From Polytrichum commune (Eukaryota; Streptophyta; Polytrichopsida; Polytrichales; Polytrichaceae): a stretch of DNA of 60,000 bases. Each line of letters begins with the position of its first letter. Position 1 is the first letter of the stretch. This document shows, piece by piece, positions 1-10,455 of the stretch. The stretch covers positions 50,485,554-50,545,553 of the forward strand of contig OX485803.1 in assembly GCA_950295325.1 (NCBI GenBank). The letters are read 5' to 3'. The notes under the pieces are model-generated. The model saw nothing but the letters and a program-made list of their open reading frames with translations, made no database searches and was not told where the DNA came from. The translations under genes were made by a program, and so were the position numbers.

Positions 1-268
1 ACTCTGTAGCAATCTCAGCTAAGGCCTTCAACCCAGCAAATCAGTAGCTTCAACTCCCGAAACCAGTAGCAATCTCGGCCAAGGCCTTCAACCCAGCAAA
101 TCAGTAGCTTCAACTCCCGAAACCAGTAGCAATCTCGGCCAAGGCCTTCAACCCAACAAATCAGTAGCTTCAACTCCCGAAACCAATAGCAATCTCGGCC
201 AAGGCCTTCAACCCAGCAAATCAGTAGCTTCAACTCCCGAAACCAGTAGCAATCTCGGCCAAGGCCCA
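1..268. repeat. 60-bp tandem repeat, about 4.4 copies
   Basis: A 60-bp unit (core AGCAATCTCGGCCAAGGCC, then a stretch ending CAACTCCCGAAACCAGT) repeats head to tail with starts near 9, 69, 129, 189 and 249. Copies differ by only a few bases, so the expansion is recent compared with its surroundings. It lies inside a minus-strand LTR-like segment. The reading frame through it on the minus strand is open only because 60 is divisible by 3; there is no sign it encodes a protein. Confidence 0.95.
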
Positions 269-317
269 CAAATCAATAGCTAAGTTGAGCTCCTTGAGCT
301 CCCCCCTTGCTCCACAC

Positions 318-318
<1 letters not shown>

Positions 319-358
<40 letters not shown>
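319..358. repeat. poly-A tract of 40 bases
   Basis: This is an uninterrupted run of 40 A. It directly follows the short sequence after the 60-bp tandem array. It could be a replication-slippage tract inside the LTR or a fossil poly-A tail of a small retroposed insert. No target duplication was identified around it. Confidence 0.95.
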
Positions 359-361
<3 letters not shown>

Positions 362-689
362 TAAGCCCTCACTTCTCTCCTACTTAGTAGGACCTCATCT
401 TATCCACTAAACCCTCACCCCCTAAACCAACAAGATAGGTCCCAATTCAAACACTTAAACCCAAGGTCCTTCCCCTTGCTTTATCAAACACCACTCACTT
501 AACCAAAACACTCCCTAATGCCACTAAGCTTCTAATTAACCACACAAAATAAGCCTAAGGCCTAAAACATAACTCCACACCAAGCCTCACTCTTTTTAAT
601 ACTTTTAGTTGTTTCAATAAGGGCTTCAAATGCAATTCTAGGTAAATTCTAAGCATAAAACAAATATGAGCAACCATTTTGGGCTCATA

Positions 690-1187
690 CTACCCTTGCT
701 GGGAAATCCAGCAGTAGTTTTTCAGAGCCTTCCCAACGTCCGCCGCCCCCTCTGTTCGTCGTCTCTCTCTCCTCTCTCCCGGTTGCTCTCGAACTACCCT
801 CCTGATTCCGATCTGCAGGGCCGGAAAATCCTAGGGTGTAGTGGCAACACCCTCAATTCGGCAGCCCCCCCCCCCTACCCAATTCGGCACCCCAAGTCCA
901 TCTAAACCTTGGTGTTTGGTCATAGCAATGCCTTCCAACCTAACCCACTTAATCCTAACTCTTTGGCAATCAAGGTCTTCCCTTGAACCTAGCCAAACTC
1001 CCAAATCCTCATTTCAATATTTTAAATTCTAACATTAACCCCCTCCCAGTCCTAACTCGGTTGCCACTCTAATACTAGCGTTTCACTTTTTTTTAATGTT
1101 TTTGAACAATTGCACACAACTAGAAATCTAAACTTTTAAGGATTTTTAAAGGTTAAGAACACTTGTGGGCACCATATTGGGCTCACA
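690..1187 (-). mobile_element. LTR-B copy 2, 5' end fragment (minus strand)
   Basis: On the minus strand, position 1187 starts TGTGAGCCCAATATGGTGCC, almost identical to the LTR starts at 5502, 12415 and 59787. About 65-90 bp further in, an A-rich stretch followed by GTGAA also aligns with the other copies. The fragment stops near 690 where copy 1 begins, consistent with a nested insertion. Its outer edge abuts a coding-like frame starting at 1188. The bases next to it, GAGAG, would be the target duplication, but the partner lies outside the window. Confidence 0.75.
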
Positions 1188-2434
1188 GAGAGGTGGTTCA
1201 TGTTTGCACCAGACGTGTTATGGCAGGAACACGAAACACCCCAGGGCAATTCCTACGTTCCTAAGGACAGGCTTGTCCTTGCTTGGTCTTTTCAAGTGGT
1301 CAAAGTTTTGCAGTCAAAATGATATTTGTTGTGAAAGTTGGGACCGTGGAGCAACATACATGGGTCATTCTTACAGGGTTGGAGGTGGCATTAGTTCAAG
1401 CTCTTGGAGACTACGTGGACGTCATCCTCGAGAACTCCGCTATGCAGAATGTCCATATGTTCATGCACCAGTTCTTCGAGCCTTTCGACGCGATTTATGC
1501 GAAAGAGTCCTGCGTTGAGCCAGATGTGATTAAACCTGAGTCGATATTCATCGATGGCAATACATCAAACAAAAAGGTTTCAAGCCGGTTTACAAAAGTC
1601 AAACATGCAATCACCGTGCTGAACAAGGCCCTACAGAGCAAACCAAAATCTCAGCAACCTGTGAAGCAGAAAGCCACCACTGAGGAAGGTGCAGGGTCGT
1701 CAAGGCCTCAATCGGTGAGGAAGCCGCAAGCGGTTCCGGCTGACTCAAGAAGAACCACTCCTTCAGCGACACCGGCGGATAGCAAGACACCTATGCCTTC
1801 TACCAGCCGGTAAACGACACCATCAAAGAGGGCAAGATAATCATCGGTGATGACTGACGAGCTAGTTTTCCTAAGTTGTGCATGCCAAAGCCCGGGCACG
1901 AAGTGGATGCATCTAAGAACCAACAAATCGTGAACAATTTCACGACCAAGTGCTCCCATTTTTTTTTCATGGGTAGGAATTTCAAGTTTGACGTGAACAT
2001 CAACCAATGCCATCTAGTGCCACCAGAAAAATGTGTCCGGGCAAAAAAAAACGCCTACGTCGATTGGATAATTGCACAGATCGTGAACTAACAATTTAAA
2101 GATGATAGGCAGACTATTGTAGTAATGTCCCAATGACAGAAGAAAATGCCTACCCCGGATATGTGGCCGACAATTCAGAAAGGCGATTTTTGGCTAATAG
2201 ACGGCCAACATAGTGTGGAGGTGTCCAAGAAAATCCAACTGATGACTGAGTGGGATGATTCCAACCATTAGAAGGAAAAGTTGAAGGTTTGGAAGGCCTT
2301 GGTGGTGTGGTCTGATGACGAGACCGGCCTCGGCAACACCTTCTGCTACTTCAACATGGGAAACAAGAAGAAGGCCTACCAAGTTTCATGGATAAAGAAT
2401 ATCATGGCCTTGGGGGAGGTGTGGAAGTTCTATT
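1188..2434 (+). pseudogene. ParB-like (DGQHSV) domain exon, decayed
   Basis: This is the first visible exon of the split unit. It reads in three frames: 1188-1322 (frame 0), about 1310-1813 (frame 2, ending in a Ser/Pro/Lys-rich linker), then about 1801-2434 (frame 1). The last part holds a region with PPEKCV..KKNAYVDWII, DRQTIVVM, then GDFWLIDGQHSV (DGQHSV at 2200-2217) and VWKALVVWSDDE. That layout resembles ParB/sulfiredoxin-like domains, where a hydrophobic strand runs into a DGxHR-type turn; here the Arg is Ser-Val. In-frame stops occur at about 1855, 2089, 2132 and 2269. The exon stops dead at codon 'TAT' (2433), where LTR-A is inserted, and resumes at 5217. The N-terminus is lost to the LTR at 1187. 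The family call is by motif only. Confidence 0.6.
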
Positions 2435-2616
2435 TGTGGTGTTTTTGGGCACCCCCCTCTGAGGGAGCCTAAAAGTACCGCACAAGCCCTTCGGTAAGGG
2501 TGGCCTGCCTTGGCAGGTGCCCAAGCCGAACCCGGGTGTTATCATATTTAATGAGTGTTTTGGGTTTGTAGAGGGATTTGATAATCGCGTCGTATCCTTC
2601 TGATAGGTTGTGCCTA

Positions 2617-2686
2617 GATTTTAAGTGCCTAAGATAATTATCAATTAGGTTAGGGAAATTGATAATTACCTTAGGCACTTAAAATC
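2617..2686. repeat. near-perfect 30-bp hairpin in LTR-A
   Basis: Arms at 2617-2646 and 2657-2686 match at 29 of 30 positions around a 10-base loop (AGGTTAGGGA). The arm starts GATTTTAAGTGCCTAAG. A transcript of either strand would fold into a stable stem. The function is unknown. It may be a small foldback insert or the stem of a small-RNA precursor. Confidence 0.9.
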
Positions 2687-3759
2687 TAATTGATAGACTA
2701 GGATAGATTAGTCTACGCGCAGACGCACCAGCCTTGGGATCAAGGCAACCTAATCCAAATGAATGAAATAACCTTACCTTTTACCTTGGGCCACATCTAA
2801 TTCTTTAATTCTTATATATTAAAGTTTCTAAACAGGGGGACCTTAATTAAGTCTCACCCTTTCAACCTTCATTCTTAGTTTATGATTAATTGAACAAACC
2901 CTATGTTATTAAGTTCATAATTTATGGCATCACCACCTACATGTTTAGTGCACGCCTTAATCCGAACCCTTCAAGGCCCTATGCGGGTCTCTTGAAGGTT
3001 GATTGATACTTACAACCTCCAATCTTTGCCGCCGGAGGGATAGTCTCAATCCTCCGAGTTAAGTTTCTGGTTGGTTTTGCCAACGGGGGTTGTACGGATT
3101 TTGTTGGTTATTAATTGGTTTAAAACGGTTTGACCACGAAAATTTAACTTGATGGGACCGGGGAATAAAATAACATGTGTGTTCAACCTGTTGCACAATC
3201 TTCAAGGGTTGGGGCCATCACCTCCAACCCTTGGGGCCAACAACATCATGGTGGTTTCGTTAGTTATGCCGGTGATTAACCCGACTTCACCACACATGAA
3301 CAAACTATGAATGGAAGCTACTATCAACACACTTAACCGAGAGGCTCCGCACATATGGGATTTGGAATCCCCCTCGGCGGCTAGGTAGGTTATGCCCCCC
3401 TAGCCTTACATAGATAGTTGGGTTGGGGTGAAAATTTATCTTTGCCGCGTTCCTTCCATTCAAAAATTGAAGGGTGTAGGGTTAAAAAACTTGTCGATTG
3501 ACTTCCATTTTGGCTTGGCAATGGTTGGTGCGGAACCCCTACTCCAACGCTCGGCCGCCCACAACACCAATTCGTACCCGCCAACCTTGGATGGACGAAC
3601 CTCTTCTCGTAAGGCAGTAGACACCCCTTTACTTAAATGGCCACAACTTTTGTTCACAAGCTTCAATTGGAACAATTGTTAGTAATCTAGAAAGCTAACA
3701 ACAAGAACTATAATTTATCCAATTATTAAAGAAACTGCTTATATCCCTAAAAAAATATG

Positions 3760-4400
3760 AGGTTACAAAGTCAGCTCTTAGAATTCAAGTGACAGCTGGG
3801 ATACCTTCATTCAAACATTCACAATTTTTGCTTGTTAACGTAGATTCTAGCAAGCTTAGACATGTTAGAAACCTTAAAATAAGATCTACAACTTCATATT
3901 TCCTATTGTGGGTATGAGCTTACAAAATCAACTCTTAAATTTTAGGAGGCAGAAACATTCATAACTCTCATTCCTTAAATATGATTGTACCAAACTTATA
4001 CTTTCTAGAATGATAACAACAAGAACTATAATGCATCGAAATATCAAAGCAACTGGATAATTTATTTTTTAGTTATGCGTTTGCAAAGTTAATACTTGTA
4101 GTTTGAAAGGGACCTGAGACAACTTCATAAAAACACTTATAACTTTTAGACATCAAATTATATTCCAGCAGACTTATACATTCTAAAAAGCTAACAACTA
4201 GACCTATAACACACTCATATACCAAAACAACTAAATAACATGTTTTTTAGTTATGCGCTTACAAGGTTAGCGCTTGTAATTTAAGAAGCAGCTAAGACAT
4301 CTTCATTCAAACACTCATAACTTTTGCTCTCTAATTCTGATTCTAACAAACTTAGACTTTTTGGAAAGCTAAAATAAAAGACTAGATTTTCTTAAAATCT
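3760..4400. repeat. diverged tandem repeat, units about 150-178 bp
   Basis: Four related units can be aligned on the phrase (T/C)TTACAAAGTTA(A/G)..CTT. Anchors lie near 3763, 3912, 4080 and 4257, followed by a phrase like CATTCAAACACTCATAACTTTTG and then AAAGCTAACAACAAGA. Copies are AT-rich and well diverged. The block is internal to LTR-A. No coding potential. Confidence 0.7.
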
Positions 4401-5216
4401 AATGGCTAAATTATAATGTTTGTGTCCAATACACTCGATTGAAAGTGACACAACTACTTAGGGATGTGTTCCAAAATACACTACCTTCTGTCAAGAGTTC
4501 TAATTATAAGAACTCTAACTTATAACTATATTTAATGAATGATAATGTTTTTCTCATTCTTACTAAAATTCTAGAAGGTTTCGCTATACAAAAAATAAAA
4601 ATTCAGAAAGAGGATTGAATGGGAAGAGGGGGCTTTATTTCTTTTCAAATGAAGGATTGGGCCCGTTCTCCTTTCTGTTCACTAAGGGGTTCCGTTCCTT
4701 GAACGGTGCCAACCAAGCCCTCGGAGGTGAATGGGGGGAGGGTGCCACCTCGCACCCCACTTATTCAAGCCCTTATAAAGGTTTTTCCATTTTTGTTTGA
4801 ACTTCATATTTGGTTGGCAAGGATAGCAACATGGCCCCCTTGTCCTAGTTGGCAAGATCCCTTACACTCGTAGTTGTCATTTTTTTTCTTCTTTTTGGCC
4901 GCTTTCGGAATTTTTTTAAATTTTTTTGCCGCCGTTTGATTTTTTTGCTTGAATTTGTTGTTTCTAACTTAATCTACCTACCTAGTAACCGATTACTTTC
5001 ACACTTCCGATTCGGGTAAAGGACATTTCTCTTTTATTCCTTCGGTTTTAATTTCTACTTACCCAAGAATTTTACTCCAAAATTAAAATACCTGTAGCCA
5101 ACCCACCTTACTCTAAATGGTTTTTCGCTAAATTTTCCTATTATTAATCTAATGATTTTTCTAAAACACCTCAATTGTGAGCCAAATTGCCATTGGGGTT
5201 AATTTTGAGGCTCACA

Positions 5217-5274
5217 CTATGTTAGGCCTCCCAAGGATAGGGAGAATGCGAAGGATAAGAATCCCAAGTGGGAG
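5217..5274 (+). pseudogene. ParB-like unit, exon end after LTR-A
   Basis: The frame resumes exactly after the LTR-A target duplication and reads VRPPKDRENAKDKNPKWE. It ends at GAG followed by GTGAGT, a strong plant 5' splice site. Lys/Asp-rich composition matches the preceding exon. This short piece proves that LTR-A landed in a coding exon. Confidence 0.7.
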
Positions 5275-5385
5275 GTGAGTATGGTTTGGGTCAATCGACC
5301 TAAATTCTTGTTGCAATTCTTATTTATGATATGTTTTAGAAATTATATTTATAGATTTAACACGTATTATTTTGTTCACATGCAG
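5275..5385 (+). other. intron 1 of the ParB-like unit
   Basis: The donor is GAG|GTGAGT at 5275 and the acceptor is TTCACATGCAG|AAT at 5385. The body is T-rich, and the size is 111 bp. Phase 0: the codon GAG is followed by AAT-ATC-AAA on the other side. A degenerate copy of the GGTCGATCGACC palindrome begins 8 bases after the donor. Confidence 0.7.
5283..5306. repeat. palindrome copy 1 (degenerate), in intron 1
   Basis: GTTTGGGTC-AATC-GACC-TAAAT is a degenerate version of the TTTGGGTCGATCGACCCAAA palindrome seen in five other places between 10.4 and 16.8 kb. It sits just inside the splice donor. Several base pairs of the palindrome are mismatched. Confidence 0.8.
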
Positions 5386-5501
5386 AATATCAAATACCAG
5401 ATGATAAATAAATTTTCCTCAATTGAAACTGCTCGTCACAAGCAAAAGAAATACAACAAGCTAAGAGGGGAGATTTATTTAATTACTGCATCCAACGCGG
5501 T
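5386..5501 (+). pseudogene. ParB-like unit, exon 2 (first half)
   Basis: It opens after the acceptor and reads in one frame, with NIKYQMINKFSS, ARHKQKKYNKLRGE and YLITASNAV. It is basic and probably helical. It is cut at 5501 by the LTR-B insertion and continues at 9213 with MKWKSVFEKHETGELIHP after one in-frame TAA. The GCGGT at 5497-5501 is the left target duplication. No function is assigned to this part. Confidence 0.6.
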
Positions 5502-5756
5502 TGTGAGCCCAAAATGGTGCCCACATGTGTTCTTAACCCTTTGAAACTATTAGAAGTTATGTTTTGATGTTTTATGATTATTCACAAAAATATAAAAAAA
5601 AGTGAGGCTTAAGTGAAGTTATGTTTAGACCTTAGGTTGATTAGAAATTTAGCGGTGTGAAGAAAGTTCCTTAGTTAGGTGAGCATAGTGTGTGGTGAAC
5701 CAAGGGTGGCTCTTTGAATTAAATGTTTGAATTAGGATCTATGTTGTTGGTTTAAG

Positions 5757-6011
5757 AGTTGAAGGCTTAAATGATAGGATGAGAGCCTACAAAGTAGGAA
5801 AGGATCAAAAGGTTTATCTTGAGCCTTGGGGGTGCTCACCTACTCCCTTGAAGACTTAAAAGATAGGATGAGAGGCTACAAAGTAGGAAAGGATCAAAAG
5901 GTTTATCTTGAGCCTAGGGGGTGCTCACCTATTCCCTTGAAGGCTTAACGGATAGGATGAGAGCCTACAAAGTAGGAAATGATCAAAATATTTATGTTGA
6001 GCCTTGGGGGT
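5757..6011. repeat. 89-bp tandem repeat, about 2.9 copies
   Basis: The unit contains GATAGGATGAGAGCCTACAA, with starts at 5773, 5862 and 5951 (exact spacing 89 bp), and ends GAGCCTTGGGGGTGCTCACC. The third unit is broken at 6011 by LTR-C, and its missing tail (GGGGTGCTCACCTATTCCC) is found at 8152. This gives independent proof of the LTR-C breakpoints. Confidence 0.95.
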
Positions 6012-8151
6012 TGTAGAAGCACAGAGGGAGCTCTGCGAGCAACCAGCAACAAAACGAGAACCAACGGCAGTGTAGAAGAAACCAACGATGCAGAAGGAGA
6101 AGGGCTGGCAGCTCCAGCTAGGACGACGGGCGAACGAGGAGCAGGAGCGAACGGGACTGGCAGGGCAAGGCCGTTTCGGTGCCAACAGTCAGGAGGAGCA
6201 ACAGAGCTGAGACTGAAGAGTTAGGGCTAGCTCGGGAACTGGGGAGGCACGAGCCGACCCTTTCCTCCTTTTAAACATGTGGGGAAATTATAGACGGATG
6301 AATGAGAACTTAACCAATAAGATACGAGGAGTTATGTAATTAAGGAATACATATTAGGCAAAATAGATTTAGAAACTTTGAAATGAGACCTTCAAATTAG
6401 GCTAATTTTAGATACATTACTAAATATAGCCAGAGCTAACATTTACAAAAATCCATAAATAACTAAGATATGAACACTATAAAAGGAGGCCACTTAAGGG
6501 CCCTAATACACGTCATTTGCATAAGAAGATTTTACATGAGTGTCCGAGCTCCCGAGTCTTGAGTCTTGAGTTCGCAATTGGCACCCGCGGTGCATTAGAT
6601 AGAAAATCGGCACCCTCGGTGCACTTAAGTCAAATTGGCACCCACGGTGCGATAGGGATCGAAATTGGCACCCTCGGTGCGGTAAGGTAATAGATAGAAG
6701 ATCGGCACCCTCGGTGCACTTAAGTCAAATTGGCACCCACGGTGCGATAGGGATCGAAATTGGCACCCTCGGTGCGTTAAGGTATAAGACAAGAAATAAT
6801 GCGGCAAAGCAAAGAGAAAGTTTTCACGTAGGCCTAGGCAAATTGTTGAGACGTGCAACGAGCGAGAGCTTTATGGAAAGGAGTCAAAATTAAGGAACTT
6901 ACTTGCGGCTTATTGGCAAGCACCACATAAGAGGAATTCAATAAATGCTCGTGATTTCACATAGGATGACTACCGGAGGAGCAATCGCATCACGTCGAGC
7001 TTGAGGTTATCACATATACAAACTCGGAGTACACATGGCATCCGGTAAGGTCACCCGAACTTAGCAAATGTTTTAGGTAAGTAAATAAAGCTAAGTAAGA
7101 TCAAATCACTTAAGTGGTGATCATGGGAAGAGAGGGGCATGAGGCCTCAAGCCGAAGTTGACACCTAAGCAAATCCACTCATCAGTACCTCACACACTAT
7201 CGGTCATGAGTTACCTTGATTAGCCCGCTTGATAGGACTTGATAAATCTAATCACATAGGTCGGCAAGCAAAGGAATTGATATAGGGAAGGTTATGTGTT
7301 GGCCTCGTCATCAAACCCCCTACCATAGCACCTAAGGTAATCGTGGCCTAAGAGAATCTTCTGGGCTACAAGCCGGCCCTTGCCCAAGATTGAGAATGTT
7401 CTAAGGAATTAACAATTATGCATTAAAGCCTTAGAGATTTGGCTGAGAGCATACACTCATAACTAATGGAATGTAAAAAGATTTAGTTCAATTATGTCAA
7501 AGTATCTTCCGTGAGCTAGGTTGTCTTGACTTAGCGAGGGAGTATGCTTGCCTTGTGAAAGTAATTAGGCAATGGGATTGAGGACTTGGACGGAATAGAA
7601 GATATTGCATTGGGACTTGAACGAATGATTAAGGATTTTATATGAGGTTACAAATCAAGATTGTGAGAATAAGAATTTGAATATAAATTCAAAACCACGA
7701 AAGATATTGTAGGTAAGAGATTTTAGATGGTTTCAAATCATGAGAGTTAGGAACTTGAAATATGTTTTATAGGAATTCAACCATGAAAGATATTGTATGA
7801 GTATGTTTCCCTCTTAGAAACACTTAACCGTGACATTACACTAAAAGGGAACATCAACTTGAGTTCTAAATCCCTTAGAGAGTTATTAAGAGATATTGAA
7901 TATGCATTCAAGTATTTCTTGTTAAGGACACTTTCGGGGAACATAAACTTGCAATCTTAGACCAACTACTCCTAGAGAATTTATAAGAACATTGAAACTA
8001 TATGTTACGGGATTGAGACACAGAAGAATGCAAACACTTTCACGAGACATAGAGAGAAGATCAAATTTTGGTGGGAGTAACTTCCATGTAAACCGGTTCA
8101 GCAGCGGGTTACACCGTCTGAGGTTGGAAGGTTGAAGGTGGCCCTCCAACA
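6012..8151. mobile_element. LTR-C, 2.14-kb solo-LTR-like insertion nested in LTR-B
   Basis: It begins TGTAGAAGCACAG and ends CCCTCCAACA. It is flanked by a perfect 5-bp duplication GGGGT (6007-6011 and 8152-8156). It splits the third 89-bp tandem unit of LTR-B, so it is younger than that LTR. There are no coding domains. It carries a cluster of short hairpins at 6580-6775. The perfect duplication and intact ends point to a relatively recent event. Confidence 0.85.
6580..6775. repeat. 95-bp tandem repeat carrying seven GGCACC..GGTGC hairpins
   Basis: Seven 14-bp inverted repeats of the form GGCACCC-NC-GGTGC start at 6580, 6609, 6637, 6667, 6704, 6732 and 6762. The last six form two copies of a 95-bp unit, each with three hairpins. 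The stems are nearly invariant while the middle varies (CG, TC, AC). The spacing of about 28-37 bp is regular. The role is unknown; it could be a protein-binding or structured RNA element of the LTR. Confidence 0.9.
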
Positions 8152-9207
8152 GGGGTGCTCACCTATTCCCTTTCACCTCACTATATAATCCTCACTCTCC
8201 CCTCTCCCTCTCTCTCTTTCCTTTGTGCTCCTTGGCACCCCATGTGTTATGAGTGTGGGTATGTGGGAAGCAAGAAAAGAGCACGTGTGTGTGCAAGGTC
8301 TCAAGATGAAGAACCAAGACTAATTAGCCTTGAAGTTAGTTGATATTTGTTAGGAGTAGTCTTTGGTTTGAGGCATTTAAAGCTTAGCTCGTTGTGTTCA
8401 ACTTATAGAATTTAGACTTATATCATTCAAATTTATAGTGTTTAGAATTATGACATTTAGAATTGTAGCATCTAGATTCATGTTAGATTTAAAGCATTCA
8501 ACCTTGTAGGCTTTAAGGCGGAGGCCACTTAGGCTAGCTGCTAGTTTGAAGTTGGAGGCAGTTAGGCTTAGCGGCTGGGTTGAAGAGGGAGGCTAGTTAG
8601 GCCTAGTGGCTGGGTTAAGTAGAGCCAGTTAGATTTAGCGAATGGATTAAGGAGAAATCTAGTTCCAACTAGTTGTGCACTCCCGAGTCTAAGCTAGATC
8701 GACAAGCTAAGTTACTACTAGTTAGTGATGATGGTTAATTAGACTAATTAGTTAGGCTAGAGGGTTAGGCTAGTTGGTTTAGTGATTGCATTATGAGATG
8801 AAGTTGGGAAGGATTTGTAAGGGACTTATGGAAGATGAGGTAATGTTAAGTTATATAAGTATTTTTCAACACTTGTATTAAAACTTATGTGCCTCATGGA
8901 ATCAATACATCATAGCCTCAACGAGGTGTCATGCACCAGTGAAGAATCGACAGCCAGAACCAAAGTTGCAAGGGGAAAATCATTAAAGGCATGCGTGGCA
9001 AAGGTAGTGGGGTGGACTCTAGAAAAAGCCAAGGATGTGTCTATGCACGAGGTTCACACTAATAAAATGTCATGATTTGAATTAAGTTAGAAACTCATTA
9101 AGATAGAACGTACATCTCATGTTACCACAAGTTATTATGTTACACATGTGATCTCCAAATCTATTACCCGGACTAAGACGTTTAAGGGTGGTAGGTTTGG
9201 CCTCACA

Positions 9208-10428
9208 TCAGTTTAAATGAAGTGGAAGAGTGTGTTCGAGAAGCATGAGACGGGAGAGCTGATCCACCCTGAGACAGACATGTTCTTCAACCAAACCTTG
9301 CGTTTCAAGTAAATGAAGCCTCTCGTAAGAAAGTTCTTTAGAACTTTTCAAGGGCTTTCGGAGACGGAGATGAAGAAGGCGGCATCGCACATCCTACACA
9401 TCGCGCGCGTCAGTGAAAAAATGTAGGGTACACTCGAAGATTGTCTTCCAAAAGTCCAAATCTTTCGTTCCTTCATGCTACACCATGAAACAGTGGATGG
9501 AGAACATGAAGAAGAAGACGACTATCGTACAGGAACTACATAAACTGGTGCTAGAAAAAAACATTTTCGTGGATGGTGAGGTCCATGAATGAAACTGGAG
9601 AGCCTTCAAAGCAGAGTAGAAGTTCACCAGTGCGTCCATGGTAGCTCTGATCAGGAAGACAGGGGAAGACTTCCTAAGGTCGAAGTTGGTTAAGGGTGGG
9701 AAGAACCGGGCGCTTCCAAAACACATAAGGCGTGCTTTCTCCAACTTCATAAAGGAGAAAAATATTGTCCATTTTGAGGGAGACGCGCATTTCAACCTTG
9801 TCACCTTTGAGCCTTTAAAAATCCAGGGCTAGCCTGGTCTTGATGCTAGAATGGCAATAAGGACGAAAGCAAAGGACTGGTTTCCATTTGGAATGATAGA
9901 TTTTAGAAACATTCCTGGAAGCTCATTTGAGGGCACCATGAGCACCCTGTTTTATGAACCCTTCCTATCTAAGCGCATCAATTATGTGAGCCCTAAGTTC
10001 AAGGAGATAGACATGTGGCTATGGATAGTCGAGGATAGGAAGGCGGAGCAGGTGTACAAGCTTGTTTGGAAATTGCAACTAGAGTATGCAGTCTCCAAAT
10101 CTCACTACATTGCCGCACCGATAGAAGGGGCCTACACCAGGTTGAAGGACAAGAAAACCAAGGTTGTCAACATCTTGTGTTTGTACTTCGTGTACAAAAT
10201 GGAGTTGTTGAAGGTGCAGAACCACCCTATATCCCGGATGGACAAACGCTTCCAAGTTCCAGAAGGGTTGGGTGCCAACAAATGCCTCTATGACGAGGCC
10301 AAATACGCAAATTATTGTGCAGATGAGCTGTGGAGGAATTCTACCTGCGAATGATGAGGACGTTGATGAGGAGAGGGGACTGCATCTTCAATGTCTTCGG
10401 GGGCTCAAAACCCGTCTATGCTGCCATG
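9208..10428 (+). pseudogene. methyltransferase-like exon of the ParB-like unit
   Basis: It continues exon 2 after LTR-B. Early parts read HETGELIHPETDMFFNQTL and FFRTFQGLSETEMKKAASH. A shift follows, then KTGEDFLRSKLVKGGKNRALP, NIVHFEGDAHFNLVTFEP (9638-9832) and a 167-codon frame (9851-10354) with YAVSKSHYIAAPIEGAYTR. After a further 1-base shift near 10335 it reads RGDCIFNVFGGSKPVYAAM (10372-10428). GD....(D/N)xFGGS....AA is the motif I pattern of class-beta N4/N6 amino-DNA-methyltransferases, where motif I lies C-terminal to the catalytic DPPY. No DPPY-type motif is readable upstream, so activity is lost or the call is wrong. Stops occur at about 9213, 9310, 9424, 9590, 9617 and 9831. The exon ends ATG|GTAAGT. 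Confidence 0.55.
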
Positions 10429-10455
10429 GTAAGTGACATTATATAACTCGTTCGT

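Larger units (their letters stand above)
1..689 (-). mobile_element. LTR-B copy 1, partial solo LTR (minus strand)
   Basis: Read on the minus strand from 689, the sequence begins TATGAGCCCAAAATGG. It continues into AAAGAGTGAGGCTTGGTGTGG and then a stretch matching the one downstream of the LTR start at 5502. This marks it as the 5' part of an LTR-B unit that runs off the left edge. The first base pair is degenerate (TATGAG instead of TGTGAG). It contains the 60-bp tandem array and a poly-A run. It appears to sit inside or against the next LTR-B copy (690-1187). The family assignment comes from alignment by eye to other copies. Confidence 0.7.
2435..5216. mobile_element. LTR-A, 2.78-kb solo-LTR-like insertion
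   Basis: The insert begins TGTGGTG and ends CTCACA (TG...CA ends). It is flanked by CTATT (2430-2434) and CTATG (5217-5221), a 5-bp duplication with one mismatch. Removing it joins the coding frame ...VWKFY to VRPPKDRENAKD... with no loss of phase, which fixes both breakpoints. There is no reverse transcriptase or integrase. The length is large for a plant LTR but possible. It could alternatively be a short non-autonomous LTR element whose two LTRs I cannot separate. It contains a 30-bp hairpin and a diverged tandem block. Confidence 0.75.
5502..9207 (+). mobile_element. LTR-B copy 3, solo LTR in the coding unit (contains LTR-C)
   Basis: It begins TGTGAGCCCAAAATGGTGCC and ends GTTTGGCCTCACA. 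It is flanked by GCGGT (5497-5501) and TCAGT (9208-9212), a decayed 5-bp duplication (3 of 5 match). Subtracting the nested LTR-C leaves about 1,566 bp, close to the 1,658 bp of LTR-B copy 4. The last 45 bp (ACCCGGACTAAGACG...) align with the end of copy 4. The internal ORFs are shadows. There is no retrotransposon internal domain. Confidence 0.85.

Noticed and set aside
15-269. 84-codon minus-strand frame of repeated peptide
   Set aside because: It is just the 60-bp tandem DNA repeat read in one of its open phases; it has no ATG and lies in an LTR.
5925-6224. Overlapping frames on both strands near 6.0-6.2 kb
   Set aside because: They cross the LTR-B/LTR-C junction and are GC-rich by composition; no motif is present.
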